Assembly (NCBI GenBank): GCA_900542115.1
Contig: UQMC01000006.1
Coordinates: 1-30,235, forward strand
DNA: 30,235 nucleotides
Origin: an uncultured Oscillibacter sp.
GTDB lineage: Bacteria > Bacillota > Clostridia > Oscillospirales > Oscillospiraceae
Direction of reading: 5' to 3'
Of the stretch, positions 22,509-30,235 are shown in pieces. Each line of letters starts with the position of its first letter. Within the stretch, counting starts at the first letter, position 1. The notes beneath the pieces were generated by a model. That model had not been told where the DNA came from. It saw only the letters and a list, made by a program, of their open reading frames with translations, and did not search any database. The translations under genes were made by a program, and so were the position numbers.

Positions 22509-23951
22509 GTGCCGGAGCAAAATCAAAAACGAAAGGCTGTGCGGGTGCGGAGCCTCCGCCAGCGCTGGATTCTCAACTCCGTGGTGCCGGTATTTGCACT
22601 GCTGGCCCTGATTGTGGCCGGCGTGTCGCTGGGTATCTCCAATTACTACTATCAGGGAATGCTGGACGGACTGGAGCGTCAGGCCCGGGCGCAGTCCGGC
22701 GCCTTTGTGGATTACTTCATGGATCAGGGCTTTGCCAATTATTTGCAGCGGGCCAATCAGGCCATTTCCGACTACGCCGACAAGGAGCGGGTGGAGATGC
22801 AGTTCCTATCCTCCGCAGGAAGCATTCAGGCTTCCTCCACCTCAAATCTGACGGTGGGCACCCGCCCCGGGACGGACGATATTGCCCGGGCGGTGGAGCA
22901 GAACCGCATCTGCTACTTCCGGGGGGCGGACCCCAAGACCGGGGAGCAGATTTTGGCGGTGTCCCATCCGCTGACTGTCAACGGCAAGGTGGTGGGCGTT
23001 CTGCGGTTTGTCACCTCGCTGCGGCAGGCAACGGTGCAGGTGCGGCTGAGCGTGCTGGCGGTGTGCGTTGTGGCGGCGCTGTGTCTGCTGATGGTCATCA
23101 GCTCCAACCTCATTTTCATCAACAACGTGGTGGAGCCGGTGGCGGTGGTCACAGACGCGGCCAAGCGGATCTCACAGGGCGGCTACGGCTACACCGTGGA
23201 CAATAAATACGGCGGAGAGCTGGGCGAGCTGGTGGACAACATCAACGATATGTCCGCCAAGATCGGCCTGAACGAAAAAATGCGATCGGAATTCGTATCC
23301 TCGGTATCCCATGAGCTGCGGACGCCCCTGACTGCCATCAGCGGGTGGGGCGAAACACTGCTGGCGGACCCGGACCGGGACGCGGTGCAGCTTCACCGGG
23401 GACTGAGAATCATCGTCAACGAATCCCGGCGGCTTTCCTCCATGGTGGAGGAACTGCTGGACTTTTCCAAAATGGAGGACGGACGCTTTACGCTGCAGTT
23501 AGAGGAGGTCGATTTGCAGGCGGAGTTTGAGGATGCCATTTTCACCTACCGGGAGCTGTTCCGGCAGGAGGGCATCGAGCTGCGCTATGAGCCGGGAGAG
23601 GCGCTTCTGCCGCCGGTCAGCGGCGATCCGGAGCGGCTGAAGCAGGTATTCTGCAATGTGCTGGACAACGCCGCCAAGCATGGCGGCGCCGGGCGGCGCA
23701 TTGACGCCTCGCTGACAGCGGAGGGGACGGAGCAGGTCATCCGTGTCCGGGACTACGGCCCCGGCATTCCGGAGGCGGAGCTGCCCTATGTGAAGCAGAA
23801 GTTTTACAAGGGCTCCTCCAAGGCCCGGGGCAGCGGCATCGGTCTTGCGGTGTGCGATGAGATCGTCCGACTCCATGGTGGTACCTTTGACATCGGCAAT
23901 GCCGAGGGCGGCGGCGCGGTGGTGACCGTTCGACTGCCGGAAAAGAAATAG
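22509..23951 (+). CDS. membrane sensor histidine kinase
   Basis: 480 residues from GTG 22509. Membrane helix 1 (about 20-42) and helix 2 (about 174-198) flank an outer sensor of about 130 residues with an N-terminal long helix (YYYQGMLDGLERQARAQSGA), looking Cache-like. A HAMP linker follows (NVVEPVAVVTDAAKRIS). The HisKA domain has phosphohistidine H268 in SVSHELRTPLTAISGW, and the ATPase domain shows NVLDNAAKHG, RDYGPGIPE and GSGIGLAVCDEIVRLHGG. AAGGAGG at 22494-22500 selects the GTG start; upstream in-frame ATGs overlap the regulator gene. A terminal sensor kinase partner of the preceding regulator. The signal is unknown. Confidence 0.95.
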   Translation: MPEQNQKRKAVRVRSLRQRWILNSVVPVFALLALIVAGVSLGISNYYYQGMLDGLERQARAQSGAFVDYFMDQGFANYLQRANQAISDYADKERVEMQFLSSAGSIQASSTSNLTVGTRPGTDDIARAVEQNRICYFRGADPKTGEQILAVSHPLTVNGKVVGVLRFVTSLRQATVQVRLSVLAVCVVAALCLLMVISSNLIFINNVVEPVAVVTDAAKRISQGGYGYTVDNKYGGELGELVDNINDMSAKIGLNEKMRSEFVSSVSHELRTPLTAISGWGETLLADPDRDAVQLHRGLRIIVNESRRLSSMVEELLDFSKMEDGRFTLQLEEVDLQAEFEDAIFTYRELFRQEGIELRYEPGEALLPPVSGDPERLKQVFCNVLDNAAKHGGAGRRIDASLTAEGTEQVIRVRDYGPGIPEAELPYVKQKFYKGSSKARGSGIGLAVCDEIVRLHGGTFDIGNAEGGGAVVTVRLPEKK

Positions 23952-23960
23952 AACAAATGT

Positions 23961-23989
23961 TTGATTTTTAAAATGCGATATGCTATACT
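23961..23989 (+). promoter_or_regulatory. promoter for the DUF1385 gene
   Basis: TTGATT (23961-23966) and TATACT (23984-23989) are 17 nt apart and the -10 is extended (TGC before it). No terminator is seen after the kinase gene, so read-through is also possible. Confidence 0.75.
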
Positions 23990-24010
23990 GCATGGGAAAG
24001 GAAACAGACT

Positions 24011-24988
24011 ATGGCTGAAGAACAGCAGCGCAGGGGCGCCTTCCGCACCAGCATCGGCGGACAGGCGCTTATTGAGGGAATTTTGATGCGGGGGCCGGAA
24101 AAGCAGGCCATTGTGGTCCGGGACAAGGACGGAAAGCTGGTAGAAAAGGTGGAGGAGCTGCGGTTCATTAAGGACCGTTACCCCATTTTAGGTCTGCCGC
24201 TGGTGCGGGGCACTGTGAATTTTCTGGCGGCGATGGTCAGCGGCGTGAAGGCCCTGATGTATTCCGCAGATTTCTACCCGGACGAGGAGGCCGCGCAGCC
24301 CTCCAAATTTGAGCAGTGGATGGAAAAGCACCTCAGCAGCGAAAAGCTGGAAAAGGCCCTTGTGGCCTTTGCGGTGCTGGTGGGCGTCGGAATGTCGGTA
24401 TTTTTGTTTCTGGTGTTGCCTACGCTGCTTACCGGCGCACTGCTGCACTATTTCCCGGGCTTTCCCCTGTGGGGGCGGAACGTGCTGGAAGGTCTGCTGA
24501 AAATCTGCATTTTCCTGCTGTACCTCGTGCTCTGCGCCAAGCAGAAGGACATTTACCGGGTGTTTCAGTATCACGGCGCGGAGCATAAGACCATTTTTTG
24601 CTACGAGGCGGGCCTGCCGCTGACGGTGGAGAATGTCCGCATTCAGCCCCGGCACCATCCCCGCTGCGGAACGAGCTTTTTGTTCGTGGTGATCTTTGTG
24701 TCCATTCTGGTATCCAGCGTGGTGTTCGGCATCTGGCCGGTGACCAACGCCGGACTGCGGACGCTGATTCATCTGGTGCTGCTGCCGCTGGTGGTGGGAA
24801 TCACGTATGAGTTCAACCGCTGGGTGGGCCGCCATGTGCAGGAGAGCCGACTGGCACAACTGCTGACCGCGCCGGGAATGTGGATGCAGAATTTCACCAC
24901 CAACGAGCCGGATGACAGCATGATCGAGTGTGCCATCCGCTCTCTGGAACTGGTGCTGCCCAGTGAAAAGGGCAAGGACGAGTGGTGA
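24011..24988 (+). CDS. DUF1385 integral membrane protein (YqhQ-like)
   Basis: 325 residues. The N-terminal part has the family opening SIGGQALIEGILMRGPEKQA and RGTVNF. Several membrane segments follow: about 115-138 (ALVAFAVLVGVGMSVFLFLVLP), 160-180, 218-240 and 250-270. The signature YHGAEHKTIFCYE and the later PRHHPRCGTSFLF lie between helices. No biochemical function is established for the family, although in Clostridia it often precedes prmC, as here. AAAGGA precedes ATG 24011 by 8 nt. The 112-nt gap to prmC contains two short GC hairpins. Confidence 0.92.
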   Translation: MAEEQQRRGAFRTSIGGQALIEGILMRGPEKQAIVVRDKDGKLVEKVEELRFIKDRYPILGLPLVRGTVNFLAAMVSGVKALMYSADFYPDEEAAQPSKFEQWMEKHLSSEKLEKALVAFAVLVGVGMSVFLFLVLPTLLTGALLHYFPGFPLWGRNVLEGLLKICIFLLYLVLCAKQKDIYRVFQYHGAEHKTIFCYEAGLPLTVENVRIQPRHHPRCGTSFLFVVIFVSILVSSVVFGIWPVTNAGLRTLIHLVLLPLVVGITYEFNRWVGRHVQESRLAQLLTAPGMWMQNFTTNEPDDSMIECAIRSLELVLPSEKGKDEW

Positions 24989-25085
24989 GCCGAAAGAGGG
25001 GACAGGCCCCTTTATCCGCAGTGAGATAGCCCCCTTGTGGGGCGCGTATCCCATGGCAAGCATGGCTCGAATAGATAGAAAAACG

Positions 25086-25100
25086 ATTACGGAGCGTAAT
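25086..25100 (+). promoter_or_regulatory. small hairpin holding the prmC ribosome binding site
   Basis: ATTACG (25086-25091) and CGTAAT (25095-25100) are exact complements directly before ATG 25101. The ribosome site GGAG (25091-25094) sits at the top of this small stem. It may weaken initiation. Confidence 0.5.
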
Positions 25101-25976
25101 ATGGCTATCACATATAACGATTTGTTTTTGGATATTCGCCGGGAGCTGAAAAAGGGCGGTGTCATTGACACTACATTGGAGGCCCGGGAGCTGGTGTGCT
25201 TCGGCGTGAACAAGAGCCGGGAGGAACTGACCCGGGACGGACGGCTGTACGCCCCGCCGGAGCTGGAGCGCCGGGTCCGGGAGCTGACTGCCCGGCACCT
25301 TGCCGGAGAGCCGGTGGCGTATCTTATCGGCGAGTGGGAGTTTTACGGCCTGCCGCTGGATATTTCCAGCGATGTGCTGATTCCCCGGCCGGATACGGAG
25401 GTGCTGGTGGATGAGGCGCTGCCGTATATCCAGACCCTTGGCTCCTGCCGGGTGCTGGACCTGTGCGCCGGGAGCGGCTGTATCGGACTGGCCATCGCCG
25501 CCCATGCCCCCGGCGTTCGAGGCGTATTGGGGGAGTATTCTGACGCCGCGCTGAAGATCTGCCGCCAGAATGTCCGCCGCTGCGGCCTGACCGCCCGGAT
25601 GATTCCCATGCAGGTCAACGCGCTGGAGCGGCCCGACCGGGCGCTGGGTGAATTCCAGTGCATCGTCAGCAACCCGCCCTACATTCCCCGGAACGATATT
25701 CCGGAGCTGGACCACTCCGTCCGGGATTATGAGCCGCATCTGGCGCTGGATGGCGGCGAGGACGGTCTGGACTTTTACCGGGCTATCTGCGAAAAGTGGA
25801 CCGCCGCGCTGGTCCCCGGCGGGCGGCTGTATTTCGAGGTGGGCATCGGACAGGCGGACAGTGTGCTGCGGCTCATGCGCGCGCAGGGCTTCGGGGATAT
25901 TCAGGTGGTGAAGGACCACAATGACATTCCCCGGGTGGTGTTCGGAACGCTTTGCAGTGAGGTTTACAGCGAGTAA
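25101..25976 (+). CDS. prmC: peptide chain release factor N5-glutamine methyltransferase PrmC
   Basis: 291 residues. The helical N-terminal domain (1-95) ends in [13 protein letters not shown] and [13 protein letters not shown], both typical of PrmC. The SAM motif is [14 protein letters not shown] (118-131), and the glutamine-binding NPPY lies at 191-194. It methylates the GGQ glutamine of RF1 and RF2. ATG 25101 was chosen by family length and GGAG at 25091-25094; in-frame ATGs at 25053 and 25062 would add a non-conserved extension. prfA, its usual neighbour, is not here; recA follows after a short gap with a 5-bp hairpin (GCCCG-AAA-CGGGC, near 25982-25994). Confidence 0.95.
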   Translation: MAITYNDLFLDIRRELKKGGVIDTTLEARELVCFGVNKSREELTRDGRLYAPPELERRVRELTARHLAGEPVAYLIGEWEFYGLPLDISSDVLIPRPDTEVLVDEALPYIQTLGSCRVLDLCAGSGCIGLAIAAHAPGVRGVLGEYSDAALKICRQNVRRCGLTARMIPMQVNALERPDRALGEFQCIVSNPPYIPRNDIPELDHSVRDYEPHLALDGGEDGLDFYRAICEKWTAALVPGGRLYFEVGIGQADSVLRLMRAQGFGDIQVVKDHNDIPRVVFGTLCSEVYSE

Positions 25977-26029
25977 AAAGGCCCGAAACGGGCATTCAGA
26001 TAGAAAATCAGAATTGGGAGGAAGAACGT

Positions 26030-27139
26030 ATGGCAAAAGAGAAAGCGCCGATTCCCACCGCCGCGCCGGCGGAGGACAAGAAGCGGGCCATTGAGGCTGC
26101 TATGGGCCAGATCGAGAAAATGTACGGCAAGGGCTCCATCATGCGCTTGGGAGACCAGAACAATTTGCAGGTGGATGTGATTCCCACCGGCTCACTGTCG
26201 CTGGATGTGGCGCTGGGCGTGGGCGGACTGCCGAGAGGGCGCATTGTGGAGATCTACGGGCCGGAGTCCTCCGGTAAGACGACCCTTGCCCTCCATGTGG
26301 CGGCGGAGGCCCAGAAAAAGGGCGGCGAGGTTGCCTTTGTGGACGCCGAGCACGCGCTGGACCCCACCTATGCCCGGGCGCTGGGCGTGAATATTGACGA
26401 TATGCTCATTTCCCAGCCGGACACCGGCGAGCAGGCTCTGGAAATTACGGAGGCGCTGGTGCGCTCCGGCGCTATCGACGTCATTGTGGTGGACTCTGTG
26501 GCGGCACTGGTGCCCCGGGCCGAGATCGAGGGCGAAATGGGCGACAGCTATGTGGGCCTTCACGCCCGGCTGATGAGTCAGGCGCTGCGGAAGCTCACCG
26601 GCGCTGTAGGAAAAACGAACACCATCGTCATTTTCATCAATCAGCTTCGTGAAAAGGTAGGCGTGATGTATGGCAACCCGGAGGTCACTACCGGCGGTCG
26701 GGCACTGAAGTTCTACGCCTCCGTCCGCATTGACGTGCGCCGTATTGAGGCGCTGAAAAACGGCGGCGAGGTAGTGGGTAACCGCACCCGGGCCAAGGTG
26801 GTGAAAAACAAGGTGGCGCCTCCGTTCCGGGAGGCGGAATTCGACATCATGTACGGCGAGGGCATCGCCCATACCGGTGAGCTTATCGATCTGGGCGTCC
26901 GACTGGGTATCATCACCAAGGCTGGCTCGTGGTTCTCCATGGGGGAGACCCGCATCGGGCAGGGCCGAGACGCCGCCAAGAAGTATCTGGAGGAAAATCC
27001 CGACATCGCCGCCGATGTGGAGGCGCAGATCCGGGCCAACTTCGATCAGCTCATGGGGAATCAGTCCCGTATTGCTGCCGCCAAGGCTGCCGGGAAGGCC
27101 GTGAATGTCTCGGCGGACGATTTCAACGATGAGGATTGA
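26030..27139 (+). CDS. recA: recombinase RecA
   Basis: 369 residues. Walker A is GPESSGKTT (77-85). Further family segments are [37 protein letters not shown], the loop EIEGEMGD, and [19 protein letters not shown]. The C-terminal tail ends in an acidic stretch, as usual. It forms the filament for homologous recombination and SOS cleavage. GGGAGGAAG precedes ATG 26030. No GAAC-N4-GTTC LexA/DinR box was found in the 53 nt upstream, so SOS control would need to come from further away. Its end overlaps recX by 11 nt. Confidence 0.98.
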   Translation: MAKEKAPIPTAAPAEDKKRAIEAAMGQIEKMYGKGSIMRLGDQNNLQVDVIPTGSLSLDVALGVGGLPRGRIVEIYGPESSGKTTLALHVAAEAQKKGGEVAFVDAEHALDPTYARALGVNIDDMLISQPDTGEQALEITEALVRSGAIDVIVVDSVAALVPRAEIEGEMGDSYVGLHARLMSQALRKLTGAVGKTNTIVIFINQLREKVGVMYGNPEVTTGGRALKFYASVRIDVRRIEALKNGGEVVGNRTRAKVVKNKVAPPFREAEFDIMYGEGIAHTGELIDLGVRLGIITKAGSWFSMGETRIGQGRDAAKKYLEENPDIAADVEAQIRANFDQLMGNQSRIAAAKAAGKAVNVSADDFNDED

Positions 27140-27749
27140 CCGCATTGAGGCCTCCAAGCATAAGCGGGGCCGAGTGCTGGTATTCCTGGCAGACGGCAGT
27201 CTGCTGAAGGTGACGGAGCAGGAGTTGCTGACCTTTGGTCTGCGCTCCGGCGATGAATTGGACGAGGAAACCCTGACGCGGCTGAAGGAGGCCGCCGGGG
27301 TGTCTAACATCAAGACCACGGCGGCGGACCTCGTTGGCCGTCGGGCCATGAGCCGCCGGGACCTTGAACGGAAATTGCAGGAAAAGGGGGCCTCGGAGGC
27401 CGAGGCCCGCTATGCCGGGGAATGGCTGGAGGCCATCGGCGCGCTGGATGACGCTGCCTATGCCGCCGCGCTGGCGCACCACTGCGGTGACAGGGGCTAC
27501 GGCCCCCGGCGGACCCGGGAAAAGCTGCGGGAAAAGGGCGTACCTCAAGAGCTGTGGGACGCGGCGCTGGAGGAGCTGCCGGAGGATGGCGGCCAGATCG
27601 ACCGCTTTCTGCAGGGCAAGCTCCATGGCCGCGCCCCGGAGGAAAAGGAAAGAAAGCGGCTGACGGACGCGCTGCTGCGCCGGGGCTTTCCATGGAGTGA
27701 GATCAAATCCGCGTGGAGCCGCTACGGCTCGGAGCTACCGGAGGAGTGA
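27129..27749 (+). CDS. recX: regulatory protein RecX
   Basis: 206 residues with helical repeats of the RecX type. Visible segments are [15 protein letters not shown], then [38 protein letters not shown], and [17 protein letters not shown]. RecX restrains RecA filament growth. ATG 27129 lies inside the recA end and the GAGGAA of the recA reading may serve as its ribosome site. Overlap by 11 nt implies coupled translation. A later small membrane gene follows after 5 nt. Confidence 0.94.
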   Translation: MRIDRIEASKHKRGRVLVFLADGSLLKVTEQELLTFGLRSGDELDEETLTRLKEAAGVSNIKTTAADLVGRRAMSRRDLERKLQEKGASEAEARYAGEWLEAIGALDDAAYAAALAHHCGDRGYGPRRTREKLREKGVPQELWDAALEELPEDGGQIDRFLQGKLHGRAPEEKERKRLTDALLRRGFPWSEIKSAWSRYGSELPEE

Positions 27750-27754
27750 GAACC

Positions 27755-28027
27755 ATGGGAAAAAGGGGAAGAAGCGCAAGAGGCGATCTGATCGCGCTGC
27801 TGGTGCTGGACCTGATGTGCATCGCGGAGTTCTGCTGGGTGCGAAGCTGGGGACCTGCGGCGCACCCGCCGGTACGGCCGTGGATGTCCGGAATTTTGAT
27901 GGTTTTAGGCTGCGGGGATACCCTGCGGTGCATTCTGCGCTTCCGGGAGCTGACGGGGCATTGGCCAGACCTGCGGAAGCGGGATCTGGGCGCGAAGGAT
28001 AAGGAAAAAGAGGAGAAGGAACTTTGA
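27755..28027 (+). CDS. small membrane protein of unknown function
   Basis: 90 residues. Two predicted membrane segments lie at about 10-28 (LIALLVLDLMCIAEFCWV) and 44-62 (MSGILMVLGCGDTLRCILRF). A charged C-terminal tail (KRDLGAKDKEKEEKEL) follows. ATG 27755 has GGAGGAG in the recX end, and the stop overlaps the TTG start of rimO (TTGA, 28024-28027). No family recognised; its packing in the operon supports expression. Confidence 0.75.
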   Translation: MGKRGRSARGDLIALLVLDLMCIAEFCWVRSWGPAAHPPVRPWMSGILMVLGCGDTLRCILRFRELTGHWPDLRKRDLGAKDKEKEEKEL

Positions 28028-29352
28028 GCTACAACATATCATTTATTTCGCTGGGATGTGCGAAAAATCAGGTGAACTGCGAGCAGATGATGGCGCTGTG
28101 CGCCGAGGCGGGCTATGCCATCCAGACGGAGCCGGAGGGCTGCGATGTGGTGGTGGTGAACACCTGCGGATTTTTGGCGTCTGCCTGCGGGGAGGCCATT
28201 GAAAACATTTTAGAGATGGCGGAATTGAAAAAGGAGGGAAAAATCAAGAAGATTCTTGTCACCGGCTGCATGACCCAGCGCTATAAGGGCGATATTTTCA
28301 ACGAGCTGCCGGAGGTGGACGGTCTGCTCGGTACCGGCAGCTATGGCGATATTGTCAGCGCTGTTGCGGAAGTGATGGAAAAGGGCACAAAGCCCTGCCA
28401 TTTGGGGAACATCCATACCGCCAACCAGAGCGGCGAGCGGATTTTGTCCACGCCGCCGTGGTATGCCTATCTGCGAATCGCCGAGGGCTGCGATAACCAC
28501 TGCGCCTATTGTGTGATTCCGTCCTTGCGGGGTAAGTACCGCAGCCGCCCCATGGACGAGCTGCTGGACGAGGCGGCGGAGCTTTCCTCCGCCGGGGTGA
28601 AGGAGCTGATCGTTATCGCGCAGGATATCACCCGGTACGGCACAGACCTGAACGGCGAGCATCAGCTGGCAAGGCTCCTGCGTGAGCTGTGCAAGCTGGA
28701 TTTCCACTGGATTCGCCTCCACTATCTCTATCCCACGGACACCACCGATGAGCTGATTGACGTCATCGCGGGCGAGCCGAAGATCGTGAAGTATCTGGAT
28801 ATTCCCATCCAGCACTGCAACGATACGATTTTGAAGGCCATGAACCGCCGGGACACCAAGGCGGAACTGCTGGGCCTTCTGAAAAAGCTGCGGGAAAAGA
28901 TTCCCGGCCTTGTACTGCGGACCAGCCTCATTGCGGGATTGCCCTACGAGGATGACGCGGCCTTTGAGGAGCTGTGCGATTTCCTGCGGGAAGTGAAGAT
29001 CGAGCGGGCAGGCGTGTTCACCTTCTCCCCGGAGGAGGGTACGAAGGCGGCCCTGATGGACCATGTGGACACCGAGGAGGCCCGCCGCCGGGCGGAGCTG
29101 GTGGTGGACGTCCAGTCCGACATCATTGACGCCTATAACGATTCCATTCTGGGCGAGGAGCGGGAGGTGCTCTGCGAGGGCTATGATTCGCAGGCGCAGA
29201 TGTTCTATGGCCGCAGCTACGCGGAGTCCCCGGACATTGACGGGCGTATCTGGTTCACCGCCGACAGAGAGATCACCCCCGGCAGCTTTGTGAATGTCCG
29301 CCTCACCGGCATTATGGACGGGGAAACAACCGGAGAAATGGTCGAGGCATGA
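28024..29352 (+). CDS. rimO: ribosomal protein S12 methylthiotransferase RimO
   Basis: 442 residues starting at TTG 28024. The methylthiotransferase N-terminal domain has its three cluster cysteines C12 (LGCAKN), C48 (NTCGF) and C82 (TGCMTQRY). The radical SAM motif C156-x3-C160-x2-C163 is in GCDNHCAYCVIP, followed by LRGKYRSRP. A TRAM domain closes the protein (ITPGSFVNVRLTG). The sequence after the first cysteine (NQVNCEQMM) is slightly unlike the common NLVDSE form. It adds a methylthio group to an aspartate of S12. AAGGA before TTG and overlap with the preceding stop support this start. Confidence 0.93.
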   Translation: MSYNISFISLGCAKNQVNCEQMMALCAEAGYAIQTEPEGCDVVVVNTCGFLASACGEAIENILEMAELKKEGKIKKILVTGCMTQRYKGDIFNELPEVDGLLGTGSYGDIVSAVAEVMEKGTKPCHLGNIHTANQSGERILSTPPWYAYLRIAEGCDNHCAYCVIPSLRGKYRSRPMDELLDEAAELSSAGVKELIVIAQDITRYGTDLNGEHQLARLLRELCKLDFHWIRLHYLYPTDTTDELIDVIAGEPKIVKYLDIPIQHCNDTILKAMNRRDTKAELLGLLKKLREKIPGLVLRTSLIAGLPYEDDAAFEELCDFLREVKIERAGVFTFSPEEGTKAALMDHVDTEEARRRAELVVDVQSDIIDAYNDSILGEEREVLCEGYDSQAQMFYGRSYAESPDIDGRIWFTADREITPGSFVNVRLTGIMDGETTGEMVEA

Positions 29353-29639
29353 ACTGGGGCGGCATTTTGCTGGGGGCTGTGTCCTTTGCGGTCATCGGTG
29401 CGTTCCACCCCCTTGTGATTTGGGCGGAGTACCAGTTCGGAAAGGGCTGCTGGCCAGTATTCCTGTGCGCGGGCCTGCTGCTCGCCGTTGTCTCCTTGCT
29501 GACGGAAAACGTGTACGGCGCCGCCGTACTGGGGATTCTGGCGTTTTCGTGCTTCTGGAGCATTCGGGAGCTGTTTGAACAGGAGCAACGGGTCCGGAAG
29601 GGCTGGTTTCCCAAAAAGGAAAAGAGGAAAGAACAATGA
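29349..29639 (+). CDS. DUF4491-family membrane protein
   Basis: 96 residues with three hydrophobic segments (about 4-22, 34-50 and 56-74). The motif GAFHPLVIWAEYQFGKGCWPVFL is cut here into family features: a His-Pro pair in helix 1 and an aromatic loop before helix 2. The C-terminal tail is basic (VRKGWFPKKEKRKEQ). The family has no known role. Its ATG overlaps the rimO stop (ATGA 29349-29352), and its stop overlaps the pgsA start, so the three genes are coupled. Confidence 0.85.
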   Translation: MNWGGILLGAVSFAVIGAFHPLVIWAEYQFGKGCWPVFLCAGLLLAVVSLLTENVYGAAVLGILAFSCFWSIRELFEQEQRVRKGWFPKKEKRKEQ

Positions 29640-30175
29640 ATTTACCCAATAAACTGACCATGCTGCGGATTTTGCTGATTCCGGTATTCATGCTGGTGCT
29701 GTACTGGGGATTCCCCGGGGCCACATGGGCGGCGCTGGCCGTGTTTGTCATTGCCAGCCTTACCGACCTGCTGGACGGAAAAATCGCCCGGAAGTACAAT
29801 TTGGTAACGGATTTTGGAAAATTCGCCGACCCGCTGGCGGATAAGTGCCTCGTGACAGCGGCGATGCTCTGGTTCGTGGAGATTGGCCAGATGCCCGCTT
29901 GGGCGCTGCTGATCGTCATTGTGCGGGAATTTGCGGTCAGCGGCCTGCGAATGATTGCCAGCGATAAGGGGCGGGTCATTGCTGCCGGCTGGTCCGGCAA
30001 GGTAAAGACCGCCAGCACCATGGCGGCTATCGTTATCATGCTGCTGATGAACGAGCCGTGGATGCCGGTGCCGGACGTATTGAATTTCCTGTGCGTGGTG
30101 GTCATTGTGGTGGCAACGCTGTATTCCGGTGTGGAATACTTTGTGCTGAACCGGGATATTATCGCAACAGCCTGA
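29636..30175 (+). CDS. pgsA: CDP-diacylglycerol-glycerol-3-phosphate 3-phosphatidyltransferase PgsA
   Basis: 179 residues. It starts NLPNKLTMLRILLIPVF, typical of PgsA. The CDP-alcohol phosphotransferase motif is complete: DLLDGKIARKYNLVTDFG then FADPLADK, with the aspartates that bind metal and CDP-diacylglycerol. About five membrane segments follow. It makes phosphatidylglycerol phosphate, the first committed step to phosphatidylglycerol. ATG 29636 overlaps the previous stop (ATGA). It is the last gene before a strong terminator. Confidence 0.96.
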   Translation: MNLPNKLTMLRILLIPVFMLVLYWGFPGATWAALAVFVIASLTDLLDGKIARKYNLVTDFGKFADPLADKCLVTAAMLWFVEIGQMPAWALLIVIVREFAVSGLRMIASDKGRVIAAGWSGKVKTASTMAAIVIMLLMNEPWMPVPDVLNFLCVVVIVVATLYSGVEYFVLNRDIIATA

Positions 30176-30182
30176 TAAAAAT

Positions 30183-30218
30183 AAAAGCGGCTTGCTCTGC
30201 AAGCCGCTTTTGCTTTTT
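30183..30218 (+). terminator. intrinsic terminator after pgsA
   Basis: AAAAGCGGCTTGC (30183-30195) pairs perfectly over 13 bp with GCAAGCCGCTTTT (30199-30211), with a 3-nt loop TCT, and is followed by GC and TTTTT. The A-rich 5' side also permits termination from the right. Confidence 0.92.
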
Positions 30219-30235
30219 CAGGTGGGCCACACGGC

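Noticed and set aside
24188..26036. Long minus-strand frames opposite DUF1385 and prmC
   Set aside because: Gln/His/Arg-rich shadows with no recognisable domain; the plus-strand genes have complete motifs and ribosome sites.

Overview
The window is a GC-rich stretch of a low-redundancy bacterial chromosome. The CIRCE-controlled hrcA-grpE-dnaK-dnaJ order, ECF folate transporter under a THF riboswitch, OmpR-type two-component pair, lipoproteins with Gram-positive style signals, DUF1385-prmC pairing and strong AAGGAGG ribosome binding sites point to a Firmicute of class Clostridia, most like the GC-rich gut Oscillospiraceae (Oscillibacter/Flavonifractor/Dysosmobacter type). The genus is an inference from gene content and style; no database was searched. 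Apart from the extreme left edge, the region looks like core chromosome, with no transposase, phage gene, tRNA, rRNA or CRISPR array seen.

Layout. 1-531: an abrupt junction followed by the 3' part of an HTH-desulfoferrodoxin-like regulator. 554-1542: a thioredoxin-reductase-like flavoprotein on the minus strand whose pyridine-nucleotide motifs are degraded. 1662-2503: promoter, tetrahydrofolate riboswitch, folT and terminator. 2566-8362: the heat-shock operon (CIRCE, hrcA, grpE, dnaK, dnaJ) with a PHP phosphoesterase at its end. 8392-10146: rpiB and a membrane-anchored glycosidase-like protein, ending in three hairpins. 10152-10868: a minus-strand metallo-beta-lactamase-fold protein. 10916-14476: mutY, three small unknown genes, tdk and a PflX-like radical SAM gene. 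14524-19234 (minus strand): a secreted 5'-nucleotidase with a LysM tail, a DUF1294 membrane protein, and psuK-psuG for pseudouridine breakdown. 19341-23951: two lipoproteins followed by a response regulator and sensor kinase. 23961-30211: DUF1385, prmC, recA, recX, a small membrane protein, rimO, DUF4491 and pgsA, mostly overlapping or closely spaced.

How the genes work together. The best understood units are the HrcA-repressed chaperone operon, the folate-sensing uptake gene, and the psuK-psuG catabolic pair, in which the kinase carries its own winged-helix domain and has a palindrome at its probable start of transcription. MutY, RecA and RecX serve DNA repair; Tdk, the 5'-nucleotidase and PsuG/PsuK handle nucleotides and modified nucleosides; PrmC and RimO modify the translation apparatus.

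The points most worth a second look are: the truncated redox-type regulator at the left edge; the 38-bp AT-rich inverted repeat inside a GC-rich lipoprotein gene; the twin hairpins with compensatory changes at 9998-10126; the thioredoxin reductase homologue lacking the NADPH motifs; and the lipoprotein/two-component operon. I did not find a clearly new multi-gene system; the candidates are listed with the test that would settle each.
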